From the NCBI RefSeq assembly GCF_904846625.1, contig NZ_CAJHBL010000002.1, forward strand, positions 585,867 through 649,866: DNA of 64,000 nucleotides, given 5' to 3'. The notes under the pieces were generated by a model. It had not been told where the DNA came from. It saw nothing but the letters and a program-made list of their open reading frames with translations, and did no database searches. Below, piece after piece: positions 43,564 to 52,979 of the stretch. How positions within the stretch are numbered: the stretch's first letter is position 1; each line of letters begins with the position of its first letter. Origin of the DNA: Psychrobacter sp. JCM 18900. Lineage in GTDB: Bacteria; Pseudomonadota; Gammaproteobacteria; Pseudomonadales; Moraxellaceae. The translations under genes and the position numbers were made by a program.

Positions 43564-46500
43564 ATGCCCAATACTTCTAAGCCCAATATTCCTAAAAACA
43601 GCGATTCAGATACATCTACTGTGAATGAAACTCGAGATACTAAGAAGCCAGCAGTACCACTGGCGGATTTACCAGTACTTGCCAAGGACAGCTATTACTT
43701 AAGCCGTCTTGAACGAGAGCTGGCACGTGCTGCTGTATCTAAGAATAAAAAATCTAATCATGATTCTGAGCAAAAGAATAATTCAGATGATGTACTCGCT
43801 AAAAAACGTGCTCAGTACGAGAAAATAAAGACACGTTCTCAAGAAGCTGTACAGGCACGTATCAATAGTATTCCAAGTGATTTACCTGCCAAGCTAAATC
43901 TAGATCTACCCGTTAGCCAGCGCGCAGAAGACTTAGTACAAGCGATTATCGATAATCAAGTCATTATCGTCGCTGGTGAGACCGGTTCTGGTAAAACGAC
44001 GCAGCTGCCTAAGCTTGCGATGTTAGCAGGGCGTGGTATCACTGGACAGATAGGGCATACACAGCCAAGACGATTGGCTGCTCGTAGTGTGGCAAACCGT
44101 ATCGCAGAAGAGCTGGGTGAGCCATTAGGTAATACGGTCAGTTTTAAGATTCGCTTTAATGAGCAAGGGACAGCACAATCTGTTGTAAAGCTCATGACAG
44201 ATGGTATCTTACTCGCTGAGTTGGGTCATGATCGGTTTTTGAGTAAGTACGATACGATTATTATTGATGAGGCGCATGAGCGTAGTTTAAACATTGATTT
44301 TATTATGGGTTATCTCAAAAAGATGCTGCCCAAGCGCCCAGATTTAAAAGTCATTATTACCTCGGCGACCCTTGATACCAAGCGCTTTAGTGAATACTTC
44401 AGCCGTTATGATAGCAAGCTCAAACGGCAAGTCCCTGCGCCTATTTTTAATGTCGAAGGGCGTAGCTTTCCGGTAGAAGTCCGTTATCGTCCGTTGACAG
44501 ATGAGCCAGTAAACAGCTCGGAAGATGACAGCTACGATGATTTTGAAGAGAACCTGCCGCGTGCTGTGGTCGCCGCTGTCGAAGAGTGCTTTAGCGATGC
44601 GCAGAGTAAAGGTCACGCCGATCAATCTGATATTTTGATATTTGCTGCGACTGAAGCGGAGATTCGCGAAACGCAGGAAGTGCTTGAGCGTCATGGTCCG
44701 CGCCATACAGAAGTACTGCCATTGTTTGCACGGCAGACTTATGAAGAACAGCAGCGTATCTTTCAGCCATCGGGTCGAGGTCGCCGTATTGTTATTGCAA
44801 CCAACGTTGCTGAGACTGCATTGACTGTACCGGGTATTCGCTATGTGATCGACTTGGGTTTTGCGCGGATTTCGCGTTACTCGTATCGCTCTCGTGTACA
44901 GCGTTTACCGATTGAAGCGATTTCGCAAGCAGCTGCCAATCAGCGTAAAGGTCGCTGTGGCCGTGTTGCCCCAGGTGTTTGCATTCGTCTTTATAGTGAA
45001 GAAGATTTTAGTGGCCGCCCTGAGTTTACTGAGCCTGAGATTTTACGTACCAATTTAGCGTCAGTAATCTTGCAAATGGCCAATTTACGTCTAGGTAGTG
45101 TCGATGACTTTGAGTTCATTGAGCCGCCTGATAGCCGATTGGTTACTGATGGTCATAAACTGCTAGATGAGTTGGGCGCTATTACTTCTAAGAAAGATGC
45201 CGCTGCTCAGGACAAAACCAATAAGCCAAAAGCTAGAAAAGGGCTTGATCACCTGCGTTTGACAGCAACTGGTCAGAAAATGGCACGTATGCCAATTGAC
45301 CCAAGGCTGGCACGTATGCTGGTGGCTGGTTCCGACTTTGATTGTATTCGCGAAATGCTAATCGTTGTGGCCGCGCTCGCTGTACAGGATCCACGTGAGC
45401 GGCCTGCCAATAAACGCACGCAAGCGGATCAAAAGCATGCGGTCTTCCGTCAAGACGACTCTGACTTTTTGTTTTATCTGAGTCTATGGAAGGTGCTGTT
45501 TGAAAAAGATGAAGACGGTAATAAACTGTCTGGCAATCAGCGTAAGCAGTTTGCTAAGAAGAACTATTTAAGCTTCCCGCGTGTACGAGAATGGCATCAG
45601 ACACACCGTCAATTGGTACAAATGGTCACTGAGCTGAAGCTAACTGATGTTAATGAGTCAAAAGCTGCTGATAAAAATGTGGCTGTCAATGATCCGACAG
45701 CGATCGAAGACGAAGAGTTAAAAGCAGTCAAATATGCCAATCTGCATAGAGCATTATTGACGGGTTTATTGTCTATCATCGCGCATAAGACCGAAAGCCG
45801 CGGTGAGTATTTGGCGGCGCGTCAGCAAAAGGCCAAGATATTCCCAGCCAGTACGGTGTTTAAACAAATACCACCTTGGGTGATGGCGTTTGAAATGGTG
45901 GAGACTTCACAAGTCTTTATGCGTACTGTTGCCAAAATCGAACCAGAATGGATTATCTCAGCGGCAGGTGATTTGCTGAAATATCATTACTTCGAACCAC
46001 ATTGGTCCAAGAAAACAGGACGCGTCAAAGCCTACGCACAGATTAGTTTGTTTGGCTTGATCATTATCAGCAAGCAGCTGACCAATTATGAGCAAGTTAA
46101 CTTGGTTGAATCACGAGAGATATTTATTCGTGATGGCTTGGTAACTGGTAACTTTGGGCGCAATGCACCATTTCTACAACATAACATGGATAAGATTGCT
46201 CATGTTGAGCGTATCGAGGACAAGCTGCGTCGCCGTGATTTATTGGTGGATGAAGAGACGCTCTATCAGTTCTATGATAAGAAAATTCCTGAGCACGTCG
46301 CTAGTCGCAAAGCGTTTGAGGATTGGCGTGCAGAAGTCGAAAAGCATGATGCCAAGCATCTATTCTTTACCGATGAAGATGTACTTAATAGCCAAGCGCC
46401 GACCACAGGGGACTTCCCAGAAGTGTGGAAGCTGGGCGATTTAAAACTGCCGCTCCGCTATATCTTTGATCCAGCCAGCGATGATGATGGTGTGACCATA

Positions 46501-47796
46501 CGTGTACCGCTTGCCGCATTACCGCAGCTCGACGCGATTGAGCTACTGTGGGGTGTGCCTGGTTGGCGCTATGAATTGGTATTGCAGCTGCTCAAGTCAC
46601 TGCCAAAGGAGATACGTCGTCAAATCGTACCGATACCAAATACTGCAGACAGTTTGTTTGACGAATTGCAGCCAAAGGGTGGACAAGGATTGCTGAAGCA
46701 GCTGTGTCAGGCATTACATCGTCGCGGTATTATGTCGGTGACGCTAGAGAACTTCAATCCATCTACGATTGATCGCTATTTGCAGCCACAAATCTGTGTG
46801 GTCGATGAGAAAAACCGTATCATCGAAAAAGGCCGTGACCTGCAAACCCTACAGATTCGTCATGCATCTGAAACCAGTCAAGCAGTAAATGAGCAGCAAG
46901 GCGTGCATACTGAGTTCCCTGAGCATTTTGCTTTTAGCAAAAATCATCATAGCGCAGGTGTGGTAATGAAACAGTTTGCGGCGCTTGTCGCTGATGAAGC
47001 GGGAGAAGCTGTATCGATTCATCAATACACTGATGTCAATGCAGCACTTCAAGCACATCGCATCGGGGTGCTGACTTTAATCAAAGGCAAACTTGGTGCA
47101 AAGAAAAAGCAGTTAACGAGCCAAATCGACAGTATATTTAAACTGGCATTTGCGCCACTTGGCGACATGGATAAACTCAAAACGATCGTCATAGATGCTG
47201 CGTTAGACGCGGCTCTCGAAGAGCACTACGTCTTATTCGATCATGCTGAAAATTTACCAGAAAGCGCCGATGATATTGCAGTCGGATTGAGCGAAGAGCT
47301 ACCGTTTACCTCTGAAGAGTATGCCCAGACTCTCGAAGTGGTAGTGAATAACTTTTTATTAACTGGTCAAAGCGTTATCAAAACGCTTAAGAATGTCTAC
47401 ACTCGTTGGCAGCGTATTCGCCAAGGACTACTGATGCTAGATCGCGAGATATTTGGTGAGTCTATCGATGATATCGAAGATCAGCTAGAAGACTTACATT
47501 TGGCTGATTTTGTTTATCGGATGGATTATAGCCATTGGCAACAGTACCCACGCTATCTTGAAGCGCTACAGATTCGACTAGAGCGTCTGGAGCACAACCT
47601 CGACGCTGACCTTGACGGCGTTTACGCGCTTGACTTGCATATGGAGCGGTTAGCAGGACGTGCGGACAAAGAAGCTATCAGTGAGTATCGTTGGATGGTG
47701 GAAGAGTATCGTATTCAACTGTTTGCCCAGCCTATGAAAACTCGTATGGCAGTATCGCCCAAGCGTCTAAGCAAAATGTGGGACAAGGTGAGTTAG
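43564..47796 (+). CDS. hrpA: ATP-dependent RNA helicase HrpA
   Basis: A 1410-aa DEAH-box helicase. After a charged N-terminal region, Walker A GETGSGKTTQLPKLA is near residue 140, IIIDEAHERSLN near 234 and SATLD near 262. Then come the helicase C domain with ATNVAETALTVPGIRYVID and QRKGRCGRVAPGVCIRLY, the HA2 and OB regions, and the long HrpA-specific C-terminal half (DUF3418) ending MAVSPKRLSKMWDKV. HrpA resolves stalled or collided ribosomes in E. coli. Length is slightly above the 1300 of E. coli because of a hydrophilic N-terminus. There is no clear ribosome site before ATG 43564. Confidence 0.96.
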   Translation: MPNTSKPNIPKNSDSDTSTVNETRDTKKPAVPLADLPVLAKDSYYLSRLERELARAAVSKNKKSNHDSEQKNNSDDVLAKKRAQYEKIKTRSQEAVQARINSIPSDLPAKLNLDLPVSQRAEDLVQAIIDNQVIIVAGETGSGKTTQLPKLAMLAGRGITGQIGHTQPRRLAARSVANRIAEELGEPLGNTVSFKIRFNEQGTAQSVVKLMTDGILLAELGHDRFLSKYDTIIIDEAHERSLNIDFIMGYLKKMLPKRPDLKVIITSATLDTKRFSEYFSRYDSKLKRQVPAPIFNVEGRSFPVEVRYRPLTDEPVNSSEDDSYDDFEENLPRAVVAAVEECFSDAQSKGHADQSDILIFAATEAEIRETQEVLERHGPRHTEVLPLFARQTYEEQQRIFQPSGRGRRIVIATNVAETALTVPGIRYVIDLGFARISRYSYRSRVQRLPIEAISQAAANQRKGRCGRVAPGVCIRLYSEEDFSGRPEFTEPEILRTNLASVILQMANLRLGSVDDFEFIEPPDSRLVTDGHKLLDELGAITSKKDAAAQDKTNKPKARKGLDHLRLTATGQKMARMPIDPRLARMLVAGSDFDCIREMLIVVAALAVQDPRERPANKRTQADQKHAVFRQDDSDFLFYLSLWKVLFEKDEDGNKLSGNQRKQFAKKNYLSFPRVREWHQTHRQLVQMVTELKLTDVNESKAADKNVAVNDPTAIEDEELKAVKYANLHRALLTGLLSIIAHKTESRGEYLAARQQKAKIFPASTVFKQIPPWVMAFEMVETSQVFMRTVAKIEPEWIISAAGDLLKYHYFEPHWSKKTGRVKAYAQISLFGLIIISKQLTNYEQVNLVESREIFIRDGLVTGNFGRNAPFLQHNMDKIAHVERIEDKLRRRDLLVDEETLYQFYDKKIPEHVASRKAFEDWRAEVEKHDAKHLFFTDEDVLNSQAPTTGDFPEVWKLGDLKLPLRYIFDPASDDDGVTIRVPLAALPQLDAIELLWGVPGWRYELVLQLLKSLPKEIRRQIVPIPNTADSLFDELQPKGGQGLLKQLCQALHRRGIMSVTLENFNPSTIDRYLQPQICVVDEKNRIIEKGRDLQTLQIRHASETSQAVNEQQGVHTEFPEHFAFSKNHHSAGVVMKQFAALVADEAGEAVSIHQYTDVNAALQAHRIGVLTLIKGKLGAKKKQLTSQIDSIFKLAFAPLGDMDKLKTIVIDAALDAALEEHYVLFDHAENLPESADDIAVGLSEELPFTSEEYAQTLEVVVNNFLLTGQSVIKTLKNVYTRWQRIRQGLLMLDREIFGESIDDIEDQLEDLHLADFVYRMDYSHWQQYPRYLEALQIRLERLEHNLDADLDGVYALDLHMERLAGRADKEAISEYRWMVEEYRIQLFAQPMKTRMAVSPKRLSKMWDKVS

Positions 47797-47936
47797 ACTA
47801 AATTTTAGTTTTGTATGGTACGTCATGTTATAGAGTGCGCATTTATCTTAAAATACGGACTTTACGACTAAGCATTCTAAATGCCATATGTTACCTACCA
47901 AATTGGATATCAATCTCAAATAAAAGGACGATTAAA

Positions 47937-48542
47937 ATGTGGGATGAACGCTATAGCGGCACAGAGTTCGCATTTGGTACCGAACCTAATGATTTTTTGA
48001 GAGAGACATTTGAGCAGATACCTGTAGGTGGACACGTACTTTGTCTAGCAGAGGGCGAGGGTAGGAATGCAGTATTCTTAGCTGAGCAAGGCTTCAAGGT
48101 GACTGCAATGGATATGTCCGAAGTAGGGTTAAACAAAGCGAACAAGTTGGCCAAAGATAGAGGGGTAGCTATTACCACCCAAGTAGCTGATTTAGCAGAT
48201 TATAACTTTGGTCAGGATAAATGGGATGCCATAGTTTATATTTGGGCACACGTGCCCAAAACGGTACGTCAATATGTACATGCACAAATTAGCACTGCTC
48301 TCAAGCCAGAGGGAATATTTATCGTCGAAGCTTATACAGAAAGACAGCTTGAAACAGAGGCAGTCGGTGGACCGCCAGCCAGTCAAAGGGAACTTTTTGG
48401 CGCTTTAGAGAACTTTCAACATGAGCTTGTAGGGCTGAACGAAGTGATTGGTGTAGAGAAGTTGCGTATGGTATCAGAAGGAAAGCGACATCAAGGGCTT
48501 AGCGCTGTAGTACAGTTTGTTGGCAAAAAAATCAGCAACTAG
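47937..48542 (+). CDS. Class I SAM-dependent methyltransferase (TehB-like)
   Basis: About 201 aa. The Rossmann methyltransferase core shows WDERYSGTEFAFGTEPNDFL, motif I-like HVLCLAEGEGRNAVFLAEQGF, VTAMDMSEVGLNKANKLA and LKPEGIFIVEAYT. It resembles small TehB/UbiE-type enzymes of the kind that methylate thiol, tellurite or small acceptors; substrate unknown. I start at ATG 47937 with AAGGA nine bases upstream. An open frame extends 42 codons further upstream but is unlike the family. It is 140 bases after hrpA. Confidence 0.88.
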   Translation: MWDERYSGTEFAFGTEPNDFLRETFEQIPVGGHVLCLAEGEGRNAVFLAEQGFKVTAMDMSEVGLNKANKLAKDRGVAITTQVADLADYNFGQDKWDAIVYIWAHVPKTVRQYVHAQISTALKPEGIFIVEAYTERQLETEAVGGPPASQRELFGALENFQHELVGLNEVIGVEKLRMVSEGKRHQGLSAVVQFVGKKISN

Positions 48543-48590
48543 CCGTTGTAAGTTAAATCTATTAGTCGTTTTAGTCGCTATATACATAGT

Positions 48591-48622
48591 TAGAGAAGAT
48601 AGTTTGCAAACTATCTTCTCTA
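48591..48622. repeat. Perfect 32-bp palindrome
   Basis: Bases 48591-48622 read the same on both strands, centred on TTTGCAAA. There is no T run, so it is at best a weak terminator for the methyltransferase gene, which ends 50 bases before. It could equally be a protein-binding site or a cruciform. Confidence 0.85.
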
Positions 48623-48659
48623 TGAGCTATTGAGGCTTAATGTTTGATAGTTAGTGACT

Positions 48660-48702
48660 GGTATCTAATGTCTAGTATTTAATGATTGGTACTTAATGGC
48701 TC
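48660..48702. repeat. Imperfect 14-bp tandem repeat
   Basis: GTATCTAATG, GTATTTAATG and GTACTTAATG occur at 14-base spacing, and the last overlaps the stop codon of the minus-strand gene at 48693. Looks like degenerate short tandem duplication. Confidence 0.6.
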
Positions 48703-49022
48703 ATCTTTTCTGTCAGTACACCCATGCTATAAAGCACATAAGCAATCACAGTTAATGCGACGATAAATGGAGTAAGCATCCAAATCACAATATTGACTAA
48801 AAGTGATGGTAACAATCCATTGAACAGCTCAATATCTGGTGCGAAAAAATCGGTCATAATATCGACTGCACGCTTAGCAATAGGGAATAGCAAAGTGCTA
48901 AAAGCCAACATGTAAATGTACTTACTAAAGCCAGGGTCACTCATGACTACCATAAAGTAGAACACTGTAAAAAACGTGATGCCAAGTGCCCAGCATTTGA
49001 GAGTGTAGCTTAAACGAATCAT
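48693..49022 (-). CDS. Small membrane protein, 109 aa, uncharacterised
   Basis: Three hydrophobic segments: about residues 10-28 (LGITFFTVFYFMVVM), 34-52 (YIYMLAFSTLLFPIA) and 75-100 (SLLVNIVIWMLTPFIVALTVIAYVLY). The start ATG at 49022 has a very strong GGAGGAG just upstream, supporting a real gene. I do not recognise a family. It is bounded by palindromic and tandem repeats downstream and an AT-rich spacer upstream, with no operon partner. Confidence 0.7.
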   Translation of the reverse strand: MIRLSYTLKCWALGITFFTVFYFMVVMSDPGFSKYIYMLAFSTLLFPIAKRAVDIMTDFFAPDIELFNGLLPSLLVNIVIWMLTPFIVALTVIAYVLYSMGVLTEKMSH

Positions 49023-49286
49023 GTTATCTCCTCCCTAAGCTTTCTATTGATCGTTTTACATCGATCGTATACAGAGTAAAGCTGCTCCTATACATTCATT
49101 ATTTTAAATATATATCATATGTTATAATACGAATATATAGTCACGTCAACCAATTTTTCTATTTATTTAAAATACTCCACAAATTATTCAACTTAAAAAT
49201 GATGTTTTTTAAGGAATGCTTTCGTAAATATAATAGTAAATAGCCTAAGCAAATTAAATTAATTCTATTAGAGAACAAGGTTGCAA

Positions 49287-50138
49287 CTACAGCTCATTAC
49301 TTGGACTTAGACCAAACAATCGCTTATATTCTCGGCTGAACTGACTAGGACTTTCGTAGCCTACTTGCATTGCTACTTGTGATATTTGCGCCCTATGCAT
49401 CTTAATTAAGCGTCTGGCTTCCATTAAACGTAAGCTTTTTTGATACTGTAGCGGACTCAGCTGGGTTATTTCTTTAAAATGCTGATGAAACCCTGAGACA
49501 CTCATGCCGCATCTACTAGCCAAGCTCTCAACCATAATAGGTTCATCTAGATGTGCCTTTATCCAGTCAGTCGCTTGGGCAATGCGGTGTGTATGGCTAC
49601 CGCTAATGACCAATTGCTTAAGTTTGTTGCCTTGCTCAGCCAAGAGTAGGCGATAGTATATTTCTTGTTGAATTAAAGAAGATAGAAAATCAATATCGTT
49701 TGGATAATCAAGCAAGCGTATCAATCGATCAAACGCGTCCATTATGGTGTCATCTAAGTGCCACTTTATTCCTAAATGACTGCCTACTACTGGGTGTGTG
49801 GTCGGTATCTGCGCTAAGACGTCTCTAATCATAGCTAAATCTAATTTCATTGATAAAACAATGATAGGGTTTTTTATCGAAGCGTGCTTGATATGCATAC
49901 TTAGCGGTATGTTAACAGGACAGAGCATCAAGTTACTATTGTCAAACCTTTGACAGTCAGCACCCAAGTAAATCTCCCGCTCTCCTTGCAGTACAATACA
50001 AATACTTGGCTCTTGAATATAACTCACGGCTTTGCTTGGTTTGTCCGCGCAGTAAAAGAACAAACCTGAAACAGCAGATTCGATGGTTTTATTTCTAGGT
50101 AGTACGGTAAGAAGTTGGTCAATAGTCGTTTGATTCAT
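49287..50138 (-). CDS. AraC-family transcriptional regulator
   Basis: About 283 aa. The N-terminal AraC_N-type sensor domain (about 10-165) has the family pattern SGLFFYCADKPSKAVSYIQ and CIVLQGEREIYLGAD. The C-terminal double helix-turn-helix (about 180-283) has LASRCGMSVSGFHQHFKEIT, LRLMEARRLI and VGYESPSQFSREYKRLFG. It is divergent from ohr with about 165 bases between starts, so local control of ohr is plausible but unproven. The start is ATG 50138, one codon inside a GTG. Confidence 0.92.
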   Translation of the reverse strand: MNQTTIDQLLTVLPRNKTIESAVSGLFFYCADKPSKAVSYIQEPSICIVLQGEREIYLGADCQRFDNSNLMLCPVNIPLSMHIKHASIKNPIIVLSMKLDLAMIRDVLAQIPTTHPVVGSHLGIKWHLDDTIMDAFDRLIRLLDYPNDIDFLSSLIQQEIYYRLLLAEQGNKLKQLVISGSHTHRIAQATDWIKAHLDEPIMVESLASRCGMSVSGFHQHFKEITQLSPLQYQKSLRLMEARRLIKMHRAQISQVAMQVGYESPSQFSREYKRLFGLSPSNEL

Positions 50139-50304
50139 CACGAGTGCTTATTTTATACAATTGCCTGATAGTATAAATATTTGTAGGATTAGGCAAGAGT
50201 TATAGAGGTTTGTTCTAACGTATAAATGTTGAGGATTCTATAATAATTTCATCGCAACAGCGTAAGTACGACCTCTAATAATATGAAACAAGGAATAATT
50301 AATC

Positions 50305-50718
50305 ATGAAAATATTTTATAAAACGCGCGCAACCGCTACTGGTGGACGTTCTGGCCATACTGGATTAGACGATGGTTCTTTAGGATTTGACTTGGTATCT
50401 TTTCAAGAGCAAGACAAAGAAGGCGTGAACCCAGAACAGCTTTTTGCCATGGGTTACGCGGCTTGTTTTGATAGCGCTTTGAGCATGACTGCACAGCACA
50501 TGAAATTGCCTGTGACCGCTTCAAAGACCTCTGCGCAAGTGGGTATCGGTATGAAAGCTGACGGTAGCTACAACTTAGAGATAGAGTTGTCTGTAGAAGT
50601 ATCAGGTATTGATGAAGCGCAGGCGCAGCAGTTGATCGAAGCCACGCATCAGGTGTGCCCGTATTCTAACGCCACTCGTGGCAATGTTGATACTCGTCTA
50701 GAAGTGACAGTCGTTTAA
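50305..50718 (+). CDS. ohr: Organic hydroperoxide resistance protein (Ohr/OsmC family)
   Basis: A 137-aa thiol peroxidase detoxifying organic and fatty acid hydroperoxides. Both redox cysteines are present, in AMGYAACFDSAL and HQVCPYSNATRGN. The start MKIFYKTRATATGGRSGHTG is typical of Ohr rather than OsmC. AAGGA precedes the ATG. Ohr is usually controlled by a MarR-type OhrR; none is adjacent, and the divergent neighbour is AraC-type instead. Confidence 0.94.
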   Translation: MKIFYKTRATATGGRSGHTGLDDGSLGFDLVSFQEQDKEGVNPEQLFAMGYAACFDSALSMTAQHMKLPVTASKTSAQVGIGMKADGSYNLEIELSVEVSGIDEAQAQQLIEATHQVCPYSNATRGNVDTRLEVTVV

Positions 50719-50803
50719 GACTGTTGTTTAAAGGCTGTTGCGTACAGACGGTTGTTTAAAGACTAGTGACCATAGACTAGCAATATTAAAATAATAACTC
50801 GAA

Positions 50804-50844
50804 CATAAAACGCCCCGATTTATGAAAGTCGGGGCGTTTTATGT
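50804..50844. terminator. Bidirectional terminator between ohr and the EamA gene
   Basis: ACATAAAACGCCCCGA pairs with TCGGGGCGTTTTATGT, a long GC-rich stem with T runs on both strands, between convergent genes. Confidence 0.9.
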
Positions 50845-50915
50845 TGTCCAGTAATGTAATTAGCTTGAACCTTTTTTAGCAAATTGGCTAATGCTAGGTT
50901 GTTAATAGCATTATT

Positions 50916-51833
50916 TTATACCGGTACTTTTTTATTTAAGGTAAACACCAAGACCGCGCCCAAAATGACGGTGCTTGCAACTATAAATGGCATAGTCAGC
51001 TGTTCAGACAAAAATATCACACCTAGCAACGCAGCAATCACAGGCACACATAGCTGAACGATAGCGGCTTGTGTGTTTTTCAATAGAGGCATCGCTGTAT
51101 ACCAGATACTATAGCCCAACCCTGAGGCGATTGCTCCTGATGCACAGGCAAGTAGTACACCTTCAGTAGTAATGTCCTCCAAATTGATATTTTTGAAACC
51201 CAAGTCATCTAGATACGTCATACCTACCAGTAATAGTATAGGCACAGCGACTAAACTACGCACAAAGTTAAACCCTGTCGCTCGTAGCGGTGAGATACAT
51301 GCCTTGCCTCGTATACTATATATTCCCCAAGCTATGCCGCTCATAGCCATTAACGCTGCCGCCAATGGTGATGGTATGGCAGCGGATGGCAACATCAGAT
51401 ATACAAACCCTGCCACTGCAACAACAAATGCTAACCATTGTAGTGCGCTTAATTGCTCTTTTTTATAGATACCCCAGCCAATCATGGTGAGCTGTACCGC
51501 TGAAAACAAAATCAATGCACCAGTGCCAGTATCCAGCTCTACATACGCAATTGAAAAGCACAGCGCATAAATCACCAAGCTGACGCTACTCAACCAACTG
51601 CCTTTATCATTTAAAATAGCGTGAACAGTAGGGTTATTATGATTGGGCGTTTGGCGTCGCAGTCTGTAAGCATGTATAGCCATGATAATGCCTAGACAGG
51701 CCGTCGCACTCATTAGCCTGATAATTGTAAAGCTCCAAGCGTCGATATAGCCTTCTGCCAATGCCATTCGGCAAAACAGGGAGTTTGCGGCAAAGGCGAT
51801 TAACGCGATAATGGTATAAATAGTGGCTTTCAA
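50916..51833 (-). CDS. EamA/DMT-family transporter
   Basis: A 305-aa inner-membrane protein with about ten hydrophobic segments in two EamA repeats, from IIALIAFAANSLFCRMAL at the N-terminus to IVASTVILGAVLVFTL at the end. Such proteins export amino acids or other metabolites; substrate unknown. The start is TTG at 51833-51831 (MKATIYT) with AGGA seven bases upstream. It is a single gene, convergent with ohr. Confidence 0.9.
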   Translation of the reverse strand: MKATIYTIIALIAFAANSLFCRMALAEGYIDAWSFTIIRLMSATACLGIIMAIHAYRLRRQTPNHNNPTVHAILNDKGSWLSSVSLVIYALCFSIAYVELDTGTGALILFSAVQLTMIGWGIYKKEQLSALQWLAFVVAVAGFVYLMLPSAAIPSPLAAALMAMSGIAWGIYSIRGKACISPLRATGFNFVRSLVAVPILLLVGMTYLDDLGFKNINLEDITTEGVLLACASGAIASGLGYSIWYTAMPLLKNTQAAIVQLCVPVIAALLGVIFLSEQLTMPFIVASTVILGAVLVFTLNKKVPV

Positions 51834-52155
51834 AAGTAATTCCTACAATGAATAAATGACACAAAACAGGCAAACATAGGATTTTAGTTTTAGGTCTTGA
51901 GATACGCTGTTATAACGAAAGCTTATTTCTTAGCAAAGATAATAGATTTATAACTGATTAATCTAATCTATAGCTGTCTCACAGGACAGGATATTTTGTC
52001 GTACTTATGGCAAAAAGTCTCTTTTAAATCAGAATAACGATAGTTGTATTGACGATAAGGTCTAAAAATAGGGATGATGTGCGTCGTATCAAACGAACTC
52101 TTAGAACAACATTCATTAAACACAATAAATCAGATAAATAAATAGGAAAGATAGT
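51834..52155. other. Intergenic region between EamA and DUF421 genes
   Basis: About 320 AT-rich bases between divergent genes. A short dyad CTGTC-TCACAG-GACAG lies near 51973-51988 and could be an operator. Nothing else stands out. Confidence 0.45.
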
Positions 52156-52839
52156 ATGAATTGGGCAAGTATTTTTATTTATGACACAACTTGGTTGTTT
52201 GCCGTAGAAATTTTAATACGTGTCACTGTAATGTTTGTATTAATTATCACATTTTTGCGCTTCACTGGTAAGCGGGGTGTCCGTCAGCTCTCTATTTTCG
52301 AGCTGACCATTATTTTATCGTTGGGCTCTATTGCAGGTGACCCTATGTTCACCGAAGACCTGCCTATTATCCAAGCGGTACTCATCATGGGTACGGTCAT
52401 TTTACTCTATAGGCTGTGTACTTGGGCGATGATGAAATTCCAGCCTTTTGAGGACCTGCTAGAGGGGCGCTCAATGTATATTGTAGAAAATGGCATGCTA
52501 GTGCTTGATAAAATCAAAAAAGGTGAGATGTCACATGATGAGTTTTTTGCTGAAATGCGCCAACAAGGAGTTGAGCATTTAGGACAAGTTCGTACTGGTT
52601 TGCTCGAAGCTGATGGCAATTTTAGTATTTTATTGCATACCTCTGAAAAGACAGACTACGGTATGCCGCTTTTCCCCAAGCAATACCGACCAGTCGAGCA
52701 AGTGGAAGCAGGGGTTTATTATGCTTGTATGTATTGCGGTTACGTCGATGAAATATCTGACCCCAATCATTGTTGTCCGCGCTGTGAGGATAATTGCAAT
52801 AATTGGGCTAAAGCGTTAAACAATCATATCGTCAAATAA
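52156..52839 (+). CDS. DUF421 membrane protein with a C-terminal cysteine cluster
   Basis: A 227-aa protein. Three N-terminal membrane spans are followed by the DUF421 (YetF-like) domain: FLRFTGKRGVRQLSIFELTIILSLGSIAGDPMF, LEGRSMYIVENGMLVLDKIKKG and MRQQGVEHLGQVRTGLLEADGNFSIL. The last 50 residues carry CMYCGY, then CCPRCEDNC: six cysteines in a zinc-ribbon or rubredoxin-like arrangement not present in the B. subtilis YetF-type proteins I know. AGGAA precedes the ATG. Role unknown; a metal-binding tail is inferred. Confidence 0.88.
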   Translation: MNWASIFIYDTTWLFAVEILIRVTVMFVLIITFLRFTGKRGVRQLSIFELTIILSLGSIAGDPMFTEDLPIIQAVLIMGTVILLYRLCTWAMMKFQPFEDLLEGRSMYIVENGMLVLDKIKKGEMSHDEFFAEMRQQGVEHLGQVRTGLLEADGNFSILLHTSEKTDYGMPLFPKQYRPVEQVEAGVYYACMYCGYVDEISDPNHCCPRCEDNCNNWAKALNNHIVK

Positions 52840-52849
52840 TATAACGATT

Positions 52850-52894
52850 AGCTGCCTTAGCCCAGTTGATAAGCTAAGGCAGCCAAGTTTTTTT
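52850..52894 (+). terminator. Rho-independent terminator of the DUF421 gene
   Basis: GCTGCCTTAGC (52851-52861) pairs with GCTAAGGCAGC (52873-52883), then CAAG and seven T residues. Confidence 0.85.
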
Positions 52895-52979
52895 CAAATT
52901 ATCAGATAGAAACCTTTCATTTACTGACAGTTTGTTTGACTGGTTTCATAAAGTATATGGGTTAAGTGGCTTACATAAT

